A stretch of DNA of 64,000 bases, taken from positions 372,001 to 436,000 of the forward strand of contig CAUVYA020000002.1 of NCBI GenBank assembly GCA_963556045.3, in the 5' to 3' direction. The notes under the pieces are model-generated. The model had not been told where the DNA came from. It worked only from the letters and a program-made list of their open reading frames with translations, and made no database searches. This DNA comes from UBA4781 sp963556045. GTDB lineage: Bacteria; Chloroflexota; Anaerolineae; Anaerolineales; Anaerolineaceae. This document shows, in pieces, positions 42,897-52,251 of the stretch. The position numbers and the translations under genes are program-made. The first letter of the stretch is position 1, and each line of letters starts with the position of its first letter.

Positions 42897-44120
42897 ATGA
42901 ATAACCTGTTAGAGCAATTGAAATCGCTGGGTGTCGAGCTGGGGAAGGACAAGACTGGCTATAAAACCAAATCTTCCGCAGACCCTGCCCTGATACTGGG
43001 AGGGACATGGCAGGAAAACCCCTATGGTAAAACCCTGCATATCCATAAGGAATACGATCCCGGCGCCACCTGCGGGTCTATCAGCCTGCAGTACCAGTGC
43101 GATACGCCACTGCTGCTCAATCTACTCCATCTGCCGCTCACAGCGAAACAAAAAGAAGGCTTCAACCAGCGCTCGCTGTGTTTTTTCGACACCGAAACCA
43201 GCAGCCTGAACCTGGGCAGCGGCGCTTTCGCGTTCCTGTGCGGTTTCAGCTATTTCAACGAAGTCGGCGGGGTGTGTGTTGACCAGTTCTTCATGCCGCA
43301 TCCCTGCGAAGAACGGGCGTTCATCTATGCCGTTCAATCCTTTTTAATGCCCTTTAAGGTGCTTTCCTCGTACAACGGGAAAGCCTTTGACGTCCCGATG
43401 CTGCGCAACCGTTCGCTGCTGCATTCCATGGAAGACGACAGCCTTGAAAAACCGCATCTTGACCTGCTGTTCGTGGCGCGCTCGCTGTGGAAGCGCAGGC
43501 TGGCGTCCTGCCGCCTGGCGGACGTGGAGCAGCATATCCTGTCGCTGGACCGCGATGAAGAGGAGGTTCCCGGCTACCTGGTGCCCCTGTTGTACCAGGA
43601 TTATCTCAGAGAAGGAGACCCGACTCCGTTAAAAGGCGTGCTCTACCACAACGAGCAGGATGTGGTTTCCCTGGCGGCGCTTTACATCCTCCTTTCTGGC
43701 ATTTTCTTGAATGAAAAAATGATCATTGACCAGCCGCAGGACCTGGCTTCGCTCGCCTATTTCCATCAAAAGACAGGCAGTATTAAAAAAGCCGCCCGTT
43801 ATTTTGACGCCTATGTGATGCAATGCGGCGATAATGCAGATCCACAGGTGCTGTTCGACTATGCCTGGCTGCACAGGCGCAGGGATAATTGGGCGGAAGC
43901 GCTGAAATTATGGTCACAGGCTGCCGCAATGGATCATCTTGCGTCTATAATAGAGATAGCGAAATATTACGAGCACCAGCAGAAGGACCCCGCTCAAGCC
44001 ATGCAGTGGCTGGCACGAATGGAAAGAGCTGAAAAACAGCAGATCGAGCTGGTCAAAGACGATCTGGAGAAACGAACCGCCCGACTTATGAGTAAAATGG
44101 AGAAAAATGACGAAAATTGA
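42897..44120 (+). CDS. mrfB: MrfB/YprB-like exonuclease (RNase H fold) with TPR-like end
   Basis: A 407-residue protein. The RNase-H-like DEDD exonuclease domain starts with CFFDTETSSL (motif I, Asp and Glu), followed by LSSYNGKAFDVPMLRNR (motif II) and YHNEQDVVSLAALYILL (motif III, Asp). This is the YprB/MrfB family, partner of helicase MrfA in mitomycin-type lesion repair. The last 120 residues carry TPR-like helices (YFHQKTGSIKKAARYFDAYV; FDYAWLHRRRDNWAEALKLW). It shares the raised G+C of mrfA, consistent with one former operon now interrupted. Confidence 0.88.
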   Translation: MNNLLEQLKSLGVELGKDKTGYKTKSSADPALILGGTWQENPYGKTLHIHKEYDPGATCGSISLQYQCDTPLLLNLLHLPLTAKQKEGFNQRSLCFFDTETSSLNLGSGAFAFLCGFSYFNEVGGVCVDQFFMPHPCEERAFIYAVQSFLMPFKVLSSYNGKAFDVPMLRNRSLLHSMEDDSLEKPHLDLLFVARSLWKRRLASCRLADVEQHILSLDRDEEEVPGYLVPLLYQDYLREGDPTPLKGVLYHNEQDVVSLAALYILLSGIFLNEKMIIDQPQDLASLAYFHQKTGSIKKAARYFDAYVMQCGDNADPQVLFDYAWLHRRRDNWAEALKLWSQAAAMDHLASIIEIAKYYEHQQKDPAQAMQWLARMERAEKQQIELVKDDLEKRTARLMSKMEKNDEN

Positions 44121-44355
44121 GAATTTTGAGAGCGTGTACAGCGCGTCAGGGCATCTGGATGCGGAATTGATGAAGAATTTTCTGGCAGCGCACAACGTGG
44201 AGAGCATTCTGCTGGGTGAGAGCATTGGTACAACCTACGGTCTAACCAGCACTCCCATCGGGAAGGTCGAAGTGATGGTGAAAAAAGATGACCTCGAAAC
44301 TGCGCGCGAACTCATCCGTCAGTATGAAAATGGGGCTTTTGAAGGTTCGGATTAA
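44107..44355 (+). CDS. DUF2007 (putative signal-transducing) protein
   Basis: An 82-residue protein of the DUF2007 type: FESVYSASGHLDAELMKNFLAAHNVES near the start and VEVMVKKDDLETARELI at the end. Its start overlaps the mrfB end by 14 bp and its stop overlaps the convergent mocA end by 4 bp. The family folds like a ferredoxin/ACT-type module; function is not established. Confidence 0.8.
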   Translation: MTKIENFESVYSASGHLDAELMKNFLAAHNVESILLGESIGTTYGLTSTPIGKVEVMVKKDDLETARELIRQYENGAFEGSD

Positions 44356-44936
44356 CGCAGTTTTTGAAGGTCAGCTGCGGTATCCACATCCCAGGCAATG
44401 CGTTCATCACTCCAGTTGAATGTGTGCATTTTAAATTGGGAAAACAGCTGCTTGCCGCCCTGCTCCCCCTGTAAATACTGGAATGCATGGAAGGTATTTC
44501 TTTTAAATAGAACCGGATTGCAGATTTGCTGAGCGACCATCGGTGCGATAATATCAGCCTGCTCCTTTTTTTCTGCTTCGTTGATCACTTTTTTGATAAG
44601 TTCTGTGGTCAGATAGGGCTGGTCGCACAGAAAAATGATCACAGCCTGCTGTTCTTCTGAAACAGCGCTCAACCCAGCCTGAATAGTGCTCGCCTTGCCG
44701 GAAGACCACAAATTATTAATAACTATACGCAATTGCTCTTTATTTAAGGCTTTTTGGATGGATTCAGCGAAGGCTCCCAGCACCAGTACAATATCATCCA
44801 ATCCTGCTGCCTGTATTTGCTGCAGAGTGTATCCCAGCAGGGTTGTTCCCTGCCAGGGAACCATCTGCTTGGGTGTTCCCAGACGGGAAGACCCACCGGC
44901 TGCCAAAACGATTGCGCTGATCTGTTTACAGTTCAC
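44352..44936 (-). CDS. mocA: Molybdenum cofactor cytidylyltransferase-like (MocA family)
   Basis: A 194-residue MobA/MocA-type nucleotidyltransferase. The nucleotide-binding loop AIVLAAGGSSRLGTPKQ (about 8-24) and the acidic FLCDQPYLT are the family marks; the second Asp lies in WDVDTAADL. MocA uses CTP to make molybdopterin cytosine dinucleotide, the cofactor form of xanthine-dehydrogenase-type enzymes, and releases PPi. It is the last gene of the F420/Mo-hydroxylase operon; the start is GTG at 44936, overlapping the upstream gene by 11 bp. Confidence 0.88.
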   Translation of the reverse strand: MNCKQISAIVLAAGGSSRLGTPKQMVPWQGTTLLGYTLQQIQAAGLDDIVLVLGAFAESIQKALNKEQLRIVINNLWSSGKASTIQAGLSAVSEEQQAVIIFLCDQPYLTTELIKKVINEAEKKEQADIIAPMVAQQICNPVLFKRNTFHAFQYLQGEQGGKQLFSQFKMHTFNWSDERIAWDVDTAADLQKLR

Positions 44937-47136
44937 CCAGACCCCGCAAGATCACTTCCTGCGTGAGCGGAAATTCGTTGAACCACACATGGGCAGCGTC
45001 GTGTACGGCACTGCATAGAGCAGGAGCAAACGGCATGTAGGGCATCTCCCCCATCCCGCGCGCGCCCTGCGGTCCCAGGGGGTCAGCCTCTTCCACGATC
45101 AGGGATACCGTTTCATCAGGTATATCCTTGATGGTTGGCACAAGATAGGTGGAAAGTCCGCCGGTGAGCACGATCCCATCCTTCTGGATGAATTTTTCCA
45201 TACTGGCATAGCCCATCGCTTGTACAATGGCGCCTTCAATCTGACCCCTCACCTGCAGTGGATTGATAGCTTTGCCCACATCGTTAGCGCACACCACCCG
45301 CTTGACGGTGAGCTCCCCGGTGCTCTTTTTGATGGATACTTCCACCGATTCTGCCACATAGCCGTAGGCAAAATTAGGGTAGCATTCCCCGGTCTCGTGA
45401 TCATAAGGAGTGGTGACGGGAGGAATATAGGTATAGGTGGCGATCGCAGGTCTTTCTTCTGCCTGCCACTTCTTGAGAGCCTCTCTGGCTGCTCCAATAA
45501 TGGAATTGCCCGCCATAAAGGTCATGCGCGAAGCAGAAGCGCTGCCTGAATTATTGGTTTCGGCGGTATCTGAAGCGATCAATTCCACTTTTTCCAGCTC
45601 AATATCCAACGCAGATGCCGCGAACTGCCGGAAAGCGGAATGCGCCCCCTGCCCGACATCCGCCCCCGCATGCCGTAAAATGGCTTTTTCAATGCTTTTA
45701 TCTCCATGTAGCTCTATGGTTGCCCAGCAATTTTCAGGAGCGCCGAAGGAAAAGCCGATATTTTTATACCCGGCGGAAAAACCAATTCCTACCAGGTCGG
45801 TGTCATTCTCTTTTTTCTCATAACGCTTGCGCCAGCCCTGTTCACTCTTTTCCCACCCGGATGCCAGGGCACATTCTTCCATCACTTTCTCAATGGTGAT
45901 GCCTTTGGGCAGGGCAGTACGCACAGCAGTCGCCTGACCCTCCTGCAGCGCATTGCGCATGCGTATTTCAACAGGATCGACATCCAAAGCCTCAGCCAGC
46001 TTGTTCATCTGCATTTCAGCCGCATAACAGGCTTGCGGTCCACCGAAACCACGGAAGGCTCCGTTGGGAATATTGTTGGTGTATACGGAATAAGAATCCA
46101 CTTTCACGTTAGGCACAAAGTAGGGTCCTGTGGAAAGCAGCGTCGCGTTGCCCTGCACTTTGGTGGAGGTATAGGCGTAGGCGCCGCTATCCGCGATCAT
46201 GGACATCTCCACTGCGGTGAGTTTGCCTTCCCTGTCCGCCCCCCATTTGGCATGAATGTAATAGGGATGCCGTTTATGATGCCCGAAGAAGGATTCTTCG
46301 CGGCTCCAGACTGTTTTAACAGGTCGGTTGATGCCTTTATCTGACAGGTATTTGGCTGCCAGTGCCAGGGCGATCTGAACAGACATATCTTCGCGACCGC
46401 CGAATGCGCCGCCGATCGCCGGATAGATCACCCGCACCTGCTCCAGGGGCAGGTTCAATGCATGTGCGATCTGCTCCTGATCTTCATGCACCCACTGTCC
46501 GCTGACCACTACCGTCACCCGTCCTTTTTCATCTAGGTAGCTTACACCTGCCTCTGGCTGCAAGAATGCGTGTTCCTGAACAGGGGTGGTGTAATCACTC
46601 TCGATTATGACCTGTGCATCCTCAAATCCCGCCTGCATATCCCCTTTACGGATCTTATAGTGCAGGACGATATTGTCTTCTTTTTCCGGATGAAGGAGGA
46701 AGGCATCTGGCTGCATGGCTTCTCTTGGATCAGTAATAAGCGGCAGATCCTGGAAATCAATTTTTATCAGTTGTGCTGCCTTTTTCGCAATTTGTTCATT
46801 CTCTGCAATAACCAGCGCTACCTGGTCACCATAAAAACGCACATGATCTGCCCCCACTTTGGTAGAACCAGGTCCGCACAGAACAGGCTGATCGGGCATG
46901 ATCAAGCCATACTCGTTGCAGGGGACATCTTTTGCCGTTAATACCGCCAGTACACCCTCCAGCGCTTCCGCCTGCTCTGTATGGATGGCAGTGATGACTG
47001 CATGCGGTCGCCCGGCAAATACGATCTGCATATAGCTCTGGTTGCTGAAAGAAAAATCACTGGGGTACTGCGCTTTTCCGGTCACTTTATCGATGGTATC
47101 AAACCTGGGGACGTTCTTTCCAAGATAATCGGTCAT
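44926..47136 (-). CDS. Xanthine dehydrogenase-type molybdopterin-binding subunit (copy 2)
   Basis: A 736-residue large subunit of a molybdenum hydroxylase. Visible: DKVTGKAQYPSDF at the N-terminus, VQEHAFLQPEAG, the GGAFGGREDMSVQ cofactor loop, AFRGFGGPQA, GADVGQGAHS, and the catalytic Glu697 in GARGMGEMPY. It hydroxylates a heterocycle or similar substrate at the Mo centre. The ATG at 47136 with GGAGG is preferred to the longer frame to 47238, which would overlap the FAD/FeS subunit. It is a paralogue of the 742-residue protein encoded upstream. Substrate cannot be fixed from sequence. Confidence 0.92.
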   Translation of the reverse strand: MTDYLGKNVPRFDTIDKVTGKAQYPSDFSFSNQSYMQIVFAGRPHAVITAIHTEQAEALEGVLAVLTAKDVPCNEYGLIMPDQPVLCGPGSTKVGADHVRFYGDQVALVIAENEQIAKKAAQLIKIDFQDLPLITDPREAMQPDAFLLHPEKEDNIVLHYKIRKGDMQAGFEDAQVIIESDYTTPVQEHAFLQPEAGVSYLDEKGRVTVVVSGQWVHEDQEQIAHALNLPLEQVRVIYPAIGGAFGGREDMSVQIALALAAKYLSDKGINRPVKTVWSREESFFGHHKRHPYYIHAKWGADREGKLTAVEMSMIADSGAYAYTSTKVQGNATLLSTGPYFVPNVKVDSYSVYTNNIPNGAFRGFGGPQACYAAEMQMNKLAEALDVDPVEIRMRNALQEGQATAVRTALPKGITIEKVMEECALASGWEKSEQGWRKRYEKKENDTDLVGIGFSAGYKNIGFSFGAPENCWATIELHGDKSIEKAILRHAGADVGQGAHSAFRQFAASALDIELEKVELIASDTAETNNSGSASASRMTFMAGNSIIGAAREALKKWQAEERPAIATYTYIPPVTTPYDHETGECYPNFAYGYVAESVEVSIKKSTGELTVKRVVCANDVGKAINPLQVRGQIEGAIVQAMGYASMEKFIQKDGIVLTGGLSTYLVPTIKDIPDETVSLIVEEADPLGPQGARGMGEMPYMPFAPALCSAVHDAAHVWFNEFPLTQEVILRGLGEL

Positions 47137-47149
47137 CATTTCCTCCGCT

Positions 47150-48568
47150 CTATTCAGCCATGGTTTCCGCAGCTTTTTCGACTGCTTTAATGATGCTGTA
47201 ATATCCTGTGCAGCGGCAAATATTGCCAGCCAGACCAACCTCGATCTCTTCTCTGGAGGGATCGGGGAATTCTTCCAGCAGTTTCAGGGTGGACATGATG
47301 AATCCGGGGGTGCAGAAACCGCACTGCACAGCCCCCTCTTCAACATAAGCTTGCTGGATGGGATGCAGTTTCCCTTCCTGCGCAACCCCTTCAATGGTTT
47401 GTATGGTTGCAGCGTGAGCCCGTGGTGCGGGGATCAAACAGCTCAATACGGGAATGCCATCCAGTATCATGGTGCAGGCTCCGCACTCCCCCTCTCCACA
47501 TCCCAGTTTCGAACCGGTCAATCCAGCACCTTCCCGGATCATTTTCAGCAGTGTTTTATCCTCAAAATCATGTAGGATATGGGAAGAACCGTTGATGGTC
47601 GTTTGAATGGGTGTTTCAGGGTTGTGCAAAGTGGCAGAATCCACATGGCTTGGCTCATAGGTATTCTTTCCCCATAACAGCACGGGGTTTTGCGGGAAAT
47701 CTTTCTGCTCTTCGCCTGCTGCAATAGCACTCAATCCATTTTCCGTCAGCACAGCAACCAAACGACTGCGGTAGGCATCCGAAGAGCGAATGTCCGTAAT
47801 GGGTGTGGCATCTTCAGTAGCCAGCATGGCAGCCTGTTTGATGACCGGCGCGGATAATTTCTTTCCTGCCAGGTAGTTTTCGCATTTCGCTGCATGAATG
47901 ATGGTGGGAGCAACCGCGCCCAGGGTGACCACCGCTTTGGAAACCATATCGCCATCAAATGTCAGGATAATGGCTACATTAACAACCGATATGGCATGGA
48001 TCTTTCGCAGGATGAACTTCACAAATACAGAGCGCTGATTCTTCTGTAAGGGCTTGAAGAAAATATCGGTGACCATTTCATCAGCGTGCAGGTCGATCTT
48101 GCGAACCCCCTGATAGAAATCCTGGAGTGCAACGTTCCTCGTATTTTTTATTGAGCGCAGTTGCAACTGCGCATCCAGCGCGATCAGTGGGGTAATGGTA
48201 TCGTTGGCGGGTGATGCTGTGACCACATTACCGTAGATGGTGCTCATATTCCTGATCTGGGGAGTGCCGATCGAATAAGACGCCTGAGCTAGCAGGAAAG
48301 CTTTATTTTTCAGAACAGGAGATATGACGCAGTGATTATGCGTGGCAGTGGGCTGAATATGGATCAAACCATCCATATCCTGATAGACCGGTTCTCCCAT
48401 CTTCATGCGGCTGACATCCACCAGAGTTTCTATCGCAGAATGTGCGCCATGCTTCAATTCAAGCACCAGATCGGTTCCGCCGGCGATGATCCTCGCTTTC
48501 CCTTTTTCATCTGACAGGATTTTCAGTGCTTCTTCAACGGATGTCACCGTCCAGTACTTATTCCACAT
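47150..48568 (-). CDS. Fused FAD-binding and [2Fe-2S] subunit of a molybdenum hydroxylase
   Basis: A 472-residue fusion. Residues 1-290 are the FAD (CoxM/XdhB-like) domain: RIIAGGTDLVLELKHG and SIGTPQIRNMSTIYGNV. Residues about 310-472 are the CoxS/XdhC-like iron-sulfur part: the plant-ferredoxin cluster GCGEGECGACTM...LSC and the second cluster QCGFCTPG...ICRCTG. So electrons pass from Mo through two FeS clusters to FAD in a two-chain complex. The domain order FAD-FeS is the reverse of eukaryotic XDH. GGAGG precedes the ATG. It lies between the two large-subunit genes. Confidence 0.93.
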   Translation of the reverse strand: MWNKYWTVTSVEEALKILSDEKGKARIIAGGTDLVLELKHGAHSAIETLVDVSRMKMGEPVYQDMDGLIHIQPTATHNHCVISPVLKNKAFLLAQASYSIGTPQIRNMSTIYGNVVTASPANDTITPLIALDAQLQLRSIKNTRNVALQDFYQGVRKIDLHADEMVTDIFFKPLQKNQRSVFVKFILRKIHAISVVNVAIILTFDGDMVSKAVVTLGAVAPTIIHAAKCENYLAGKKLSAPVIKQAAMLATEDATPITDIRSSDAYRSRLVAVLTENGLSAIAAGEEQKDFPQNPVLLWGKNTYEPSHVDSATLHNPETPIQTTINGSSHILHDFEDKTLLKMIREGAGLTGSKLGCGEGECGACTMILDGIPVLSCLIPAPRAHAATIQTIEGVAQEGKLHPIQQAYVEEGAVQCGFCTPGFIMSTLKLLEEFPDPSREEIEVGLAGNICRCTGYYSIIKAVEKAAETMAE

Positions 48569-48622
48569 AATTCCTCCGATCCTCTTGCCATGAATAAAAC
48601 TTTTTCATATGTATGGTTTATG

Positions 48623-50851
48623 TTAATTAATATTACCAGTATTCTTTTTCGATTCCAGCGCATTGAGTACTTTTTCAGGCTTTAATGGTAATGAATGTAT
48701 CCAGACACCGGCGGCATCGTGAACTGCCGCACACAGGGCAGGCGCAAAGGGTCCGAATGGAATCTCCCCCATACCTCTTGCGCCATACGGTCCATTCGGA
48801 TCGGGTATCTCAAGAATAATGCTCTCAAACGTATGGGGAATATCTTTTATGGTTGGCATCAGGTAGGCAGCAAGACTATCCGTCAGTACCATGCCCTGCT
48901 TTTGCAGGAATTCTTCCATCATGGCATACCCCAGAGCCTGGATGACACAACCTTCGATCTGCCCGCGCACCTGAATGGGATTGATGGCTTTTCCAACGTC
49001 GTTGCAGCAGATCGCATTCAACACCTCAATTTCGCCCGTTTTTCTATCCAACCGAATAGAAACAGCTTCAGCCGCATACCCGAATCCAAAATTTGGCACG
49101 CCGTATCCATTTTGTGCGTCCATTTCTGTTGTAGGTGGAGAATGATATGTCTCTTCACCAATCGCCGGACGTTCTCCGCTTGCCCACTGTTTGAGGGCTG
49201 CAGCCGCCGCCTTGATGACAGCATTGCCCGCCATATAGGTAAGCCTTGAAGCCGAAGCGCTACCCGAATCTTTAGATGTTCTGGTATTACCTGCCACCAG
49301 TTTAATTCTTTCCAATGGAATACCAAGCTCCTGTGCTGCAATTTGCATGATCACAGAATGGACTCCCTGCCCCATATCCGCTGCAGCATGATAAACGACA
49401 GCTCCTTCGATGCTGTCTTTGCCATGCAAACTTATCTTTGCCCGGCATTCATCCGGAGGAATGCCGAAAGATTTGAAACCGGCGGCAAAACCTGTTCCGT
49501 AGGCGTAGCGCTCTGATATTTCGCTTTGACAGGTTGTGATGCAATAATGTTCTTTCTTTATCGCATCCCCGCAGGCGTGCAAAACTTCGCGGATGGTCAC
49601 GCCACCGGGCAAGGAAGTGTGGTTTATGGAAAGGCTGCTATCTGATGCCGCGTTCAGTAAACGAAATTCGACAGCATCCATTTGCAGTGCTTCAGCCAGT
49701 TTGTTCATCTGCATTTCCACAGCAAAACATGCCTGCGGCACACCAAAGCCCCTGAATGCGCCCGCTGTAATATTATTCGTGAACACAGCATCCGCATCCA
49801 CATGGATGTTGGGGATATCATACGGTCCGGCTGCAGCGATTACGGCGCTTTTCAGCACCACATCCGTTGAGGAGGCGTATGCCCCTGCATCAGCCAGGAT
49901 ATCCATCTGTACTGCGTTGATCTTCCCTGATTCCAATGCTCCCCATCTGGCGTGGATCTGGAAAGCATGTCTTTTATGGTGCCCGGCAATGGATTCGTTT
50001 CTGCTCCATGTCGTTTTAACCGGTCTGCGGATGCCCCGCTTTGCCAGGTGCTGCACAGCAAGCGCAAGGATGATCTGGACGGAAATATCTTCTTTCCCGC
50101 CAAATGCCCCCCCAATTGCGGCATATTCAACCTCTATCTGCTCTTCAGGTATGTTTAATACATGCGCAATCTGCCGCCGATCGCCATGCGCCCACTGCCC
50201 AGCGCTGATGACATGAATTCGATCTTCTTCATCGATGAAAGCTGCTCCCGATTCGGGCTGCAAATAGGCATGCTCCTGGGCTGGAGTGAAATATATTTCT
50301 TCGATGATCACATGTGACTGCTTGAATGCTGTCAGCGCATCTCCCTTGCGGATCTGATAATGACTGCAGATGTTGTTCTTCTTCTCAGGGTGGATAAGGA
50401 TACTGGTCTCTTTAATTGCATCCCTAGCGTTATAAAGAGCTGGTAATTGTTCTTTTTTTATTTCGATTAATCCAGCAGCTTTTTGTGCGCTTTCTTCATC
50501 TTCTGCAATGATCAGCGCGACCTGATCGCTGATGGAACGGACACGGTCGCTGTGTGCTGCACTTGATCCCGGTCCGCAAAGTACAGGTTGATCATTTTCC
50601 AACAAACCGTACTCATTGCAGGGTACATCTTGTGCGGTGAGAACAGATAGCACACCTGGCACCTGCTGTGCTTTCTCGATATCAATGGATTGAATGATGG
50701 CATGTGATGAAGGGGAAAAAACAGTTTTAAGAACGAGCTGTTGGGAGAAGCAAAAGTCATCCGGATACATGGCTGTTCCTGTGACCTTCTTGATCCCATC
50801 TTCACGAATAATAGATCTACCTATAATTTTATTCATATCAATGTTTTTCAT
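48623..50851 (-). CDS. Xanthine dehydrogenase-type molybdopterin-binding subunit (copy 1)
   Basis: A 742-residue paralogue of the subunit encoded at 44926-47136. The same blocks occur: AQEHAYLQPESG, GGAFGGKEDISVQ, AFRGFGVPQA, ADMGQGVHS and the catalytic Glu696 in GARGMGEIPF. Two large subunits with one FAD/FeS subunit suggest that they share the electron-transfer chain, each with its own substrate, or that they form a mixed complex. No clear ribosome binding site precedes the ATG at 50851. A TATAAT on the minus strand (50876-50871) may provide an internal start. Confidence 0.92.
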   Translation of the reverse strand: MKNIDMNKIIGRSIIREDGIKKVTGTAMYPDDFCFSQQLVLKTVFSPSSHAIIQSIDIEKAQQVPGVLSVLTAQDVPCNEYGLLENDQPVLCGPGSSAAHSDRVRSISDQVALIIAEDEESAQKAAGLIEIKKEQLPALYNARDAIKETSILIHPEKKNNICSHYQIRKGDALTAFKQSHVIIEEIYFTPAQEHAYLQPESGAAFIDEEDRIHVISAGQWAHGDRRQIAHVLNIPEEQIEVEYAAIGGAFGGKEDISVQIILALAVQHLAKRGIRRPVKTTWSRNESIAGHHKRHAFQIHARWGALESGKINAVQMDILADAGAYASSTDVVLKSAVIAAAGPYDIPNIHVDADAVFTNNITAGAFRGFGVPQACFAVEMQMNKLAEALQMDAVEFRLLNAASDSSLSINHTSLPGGVTIREVLHACGDAIKKEHYCITTCQSEISERYAYGTGFAAGFKSFGIPPDECRAKISLHGKDSIEGAVVYHAAADMGQGVHSVIMQIAAQELGIPLERIKLVAGNTRTSKDSGSASASRLTYMAGNAVIKAAAAALKQWASGERPAIGEETYHSPPTTEMDAQNGYGVPNFGFGYAAEAVSIRLDRKTGEIEVLNAICCNDVGKAINPIQVRGQIEGCVIQALGYAMMEEFLQKQGMVLTDSLAAYLMPTIKDIPHTFESIILEIPDPNGPYGARGMGEIPFGPFAPALCAAVHDAAGVWIHSLPLKPEKVLNALESKKNTGNIN

Positions 50852-50892
50852 ACACCATATAGTATTAAATATTATAGGCTTAGAAAAGAATA

Positions 50893-52239
50893 TTAAACTT
50901 CCAGCTGGCTCAATATGATGGGTACCAGTTGTTTTTTGCGAGATACCATACCTTCCGCCAGCAATGTACCATCCCCGGTTGGATTGAATGGTAGATCTTC
51001 CAGGATCACCGGAGGATTGACCATTAATATTCGGCTTGAACCACGCACCACATCGGTGACCATTAATACTGCAAAACTATTCCCTTTGCTCTCACGGTAC
51101 TCTTCCAGTGCGCTCTTTAATCCTTCAATATGCTCACCCAATTCATACAGGTCGCTTACTTCAACTTGAGAAATTGAGAATTTATATTCACCGGCATCAT
51201 ACGCTTTAATATCACTGGTGATGATCTCTCGCGGCGGACGTGCACTCAACCCGGAACCGGAAGCCAGTATCTTTTCCGCATAAGAATCTATCGTTTCTTT
51301 TGCCAGAGCTGAATCACCGGTAAAAGACCAGCGTGATAATCGTTTTACCGCATTCTTATCCCGTTCCGTAGTTGTCGGTGAGATCAAATTAAGAGTGTCT
51401 GAAATGATACCTGCCAGTAAAATGCCTGCAATTTCTGGAGGAGCCGCCAAACCTGCTTCAGCTATGCGCTCCGTTATTAGAGTAGATGTGCTGCCAACAG
51501 GCACTACAGTAAAGTGGATGGGGGCATTCGTGGGAAGATTCCCCAATCTATGGTGATCAATGATCTCGAGTAATTCTGATTCTTCGAAAGACGAGACCGC
51601 CTGCTGTGCTTCATTGTGATCTACCAGGATAAGTTTGATGCGTGGCGGGTGCAGCAGATCGCTCTTACGGGCAATACCGGCATAGCGCCCTTTATCATCA
51701 ACCACCCAGAAATCATCCCCTTCTTCACGCAGTACTTTTCGTATGAGATCTTTTATGCGGGTTGATTCATTGAAATGCGGTACGCTGGTATCGGCAGCTT
51801 CTCGGCAGGGTAATTCCAGGATCTGATTAACGGCAATATCGTTGGCGGTAGCATTGGGACCCACGTAATCAGCCATCAATCGAAAAAGGCTGGCACCGGT
51901 CACCAATCCGAACGGTTTATTGTCATCAGTAACGATGGGCGCCACGCCGCTGGTCTTGCTGGCAATACCCCAGGCTTCAGAAAGCGGTTTATCAGGGGTG
52001 GTCGTATCGAGGCGAACTGCCACAGAGCCAAATTTCGGAGAAGCGTCATTCAATAAATAAGGTGCTTTGATTCCAAGAAAATCAAGCACCCATGAGGTCT
52101 GCATATTGATCACGCCAGAACGGGCAGCGATGGCGTCTTTGCCATCACGTTCATGCAGCAGCCAGGCGTAGCCTATGGCTGCCGCAATGGAATCCGTATC
52201 AGGATTCACGTGTCCGATTACATAGATTGGTGATCGCAT
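50893..52239 (-). CDS. ppaC: Manganese-dependent inorganic pyrophosphatase with CBS domains
   Basis: A 448-residue family II pyrophosphatase. The DHH domain shows GHVNPDTDS (His10, Asp14, Asp16), LILVDHNE and IIDHHRLGN; the DHHA2 part closes the protein with SGLSARPPREII and GSSRILMVN. Two CBS domains (about 75-130 and 158-200) are inserted in the DHH domain, as in nucleotide-regulated CBS-PPases; there is no DRTGG insert. It hydrolyses PPi. In this operon it can pull the CofC and MocA reactions, both of which release PPi. AGGAAAGTGAG precedes the ATG. Confidence 0.93.
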   Translation of the reverse strand: MRSPIYVIGHVNPDTDSIAAAIGYAWLLHERDGKDAIAARSGVINMQTSWVLDFLGIKAPYLLNDASPKFGSVAVRLDTTTPDKPLSEAWGIASKTSGVAPIVTDDNKPFGLVTGASLFRLMADYVGPNATANDIAVNQILELPCREAADTSVPHFNESTRIKDLIRKVLREEGDDFWVVDDKGRYAGIARKSDLLHPPRIKLILVDHNEAQQAVSSFEESELLEIIDHHRLGNLPTNAPIHFTVVPVGSTSTLITERIAEAGLAAPPEIAGILLAGIISDTLNLISPTTTERDKNAVKRLSRWSFTGDSALAKETIDSYAEKILASGSGLSARPPREIITSDIKAYDAGEYKFSISQVEVSDLYELGEHIEGLKSALEEYRESKGNSFAVLMVTDVVRGSSRILMVNPPVILEDLPFNPTGDGTLLAEGMVSRKKQLVPIILSQLEV

Positions 52240-52251
52240 TGTCTCACTTTC

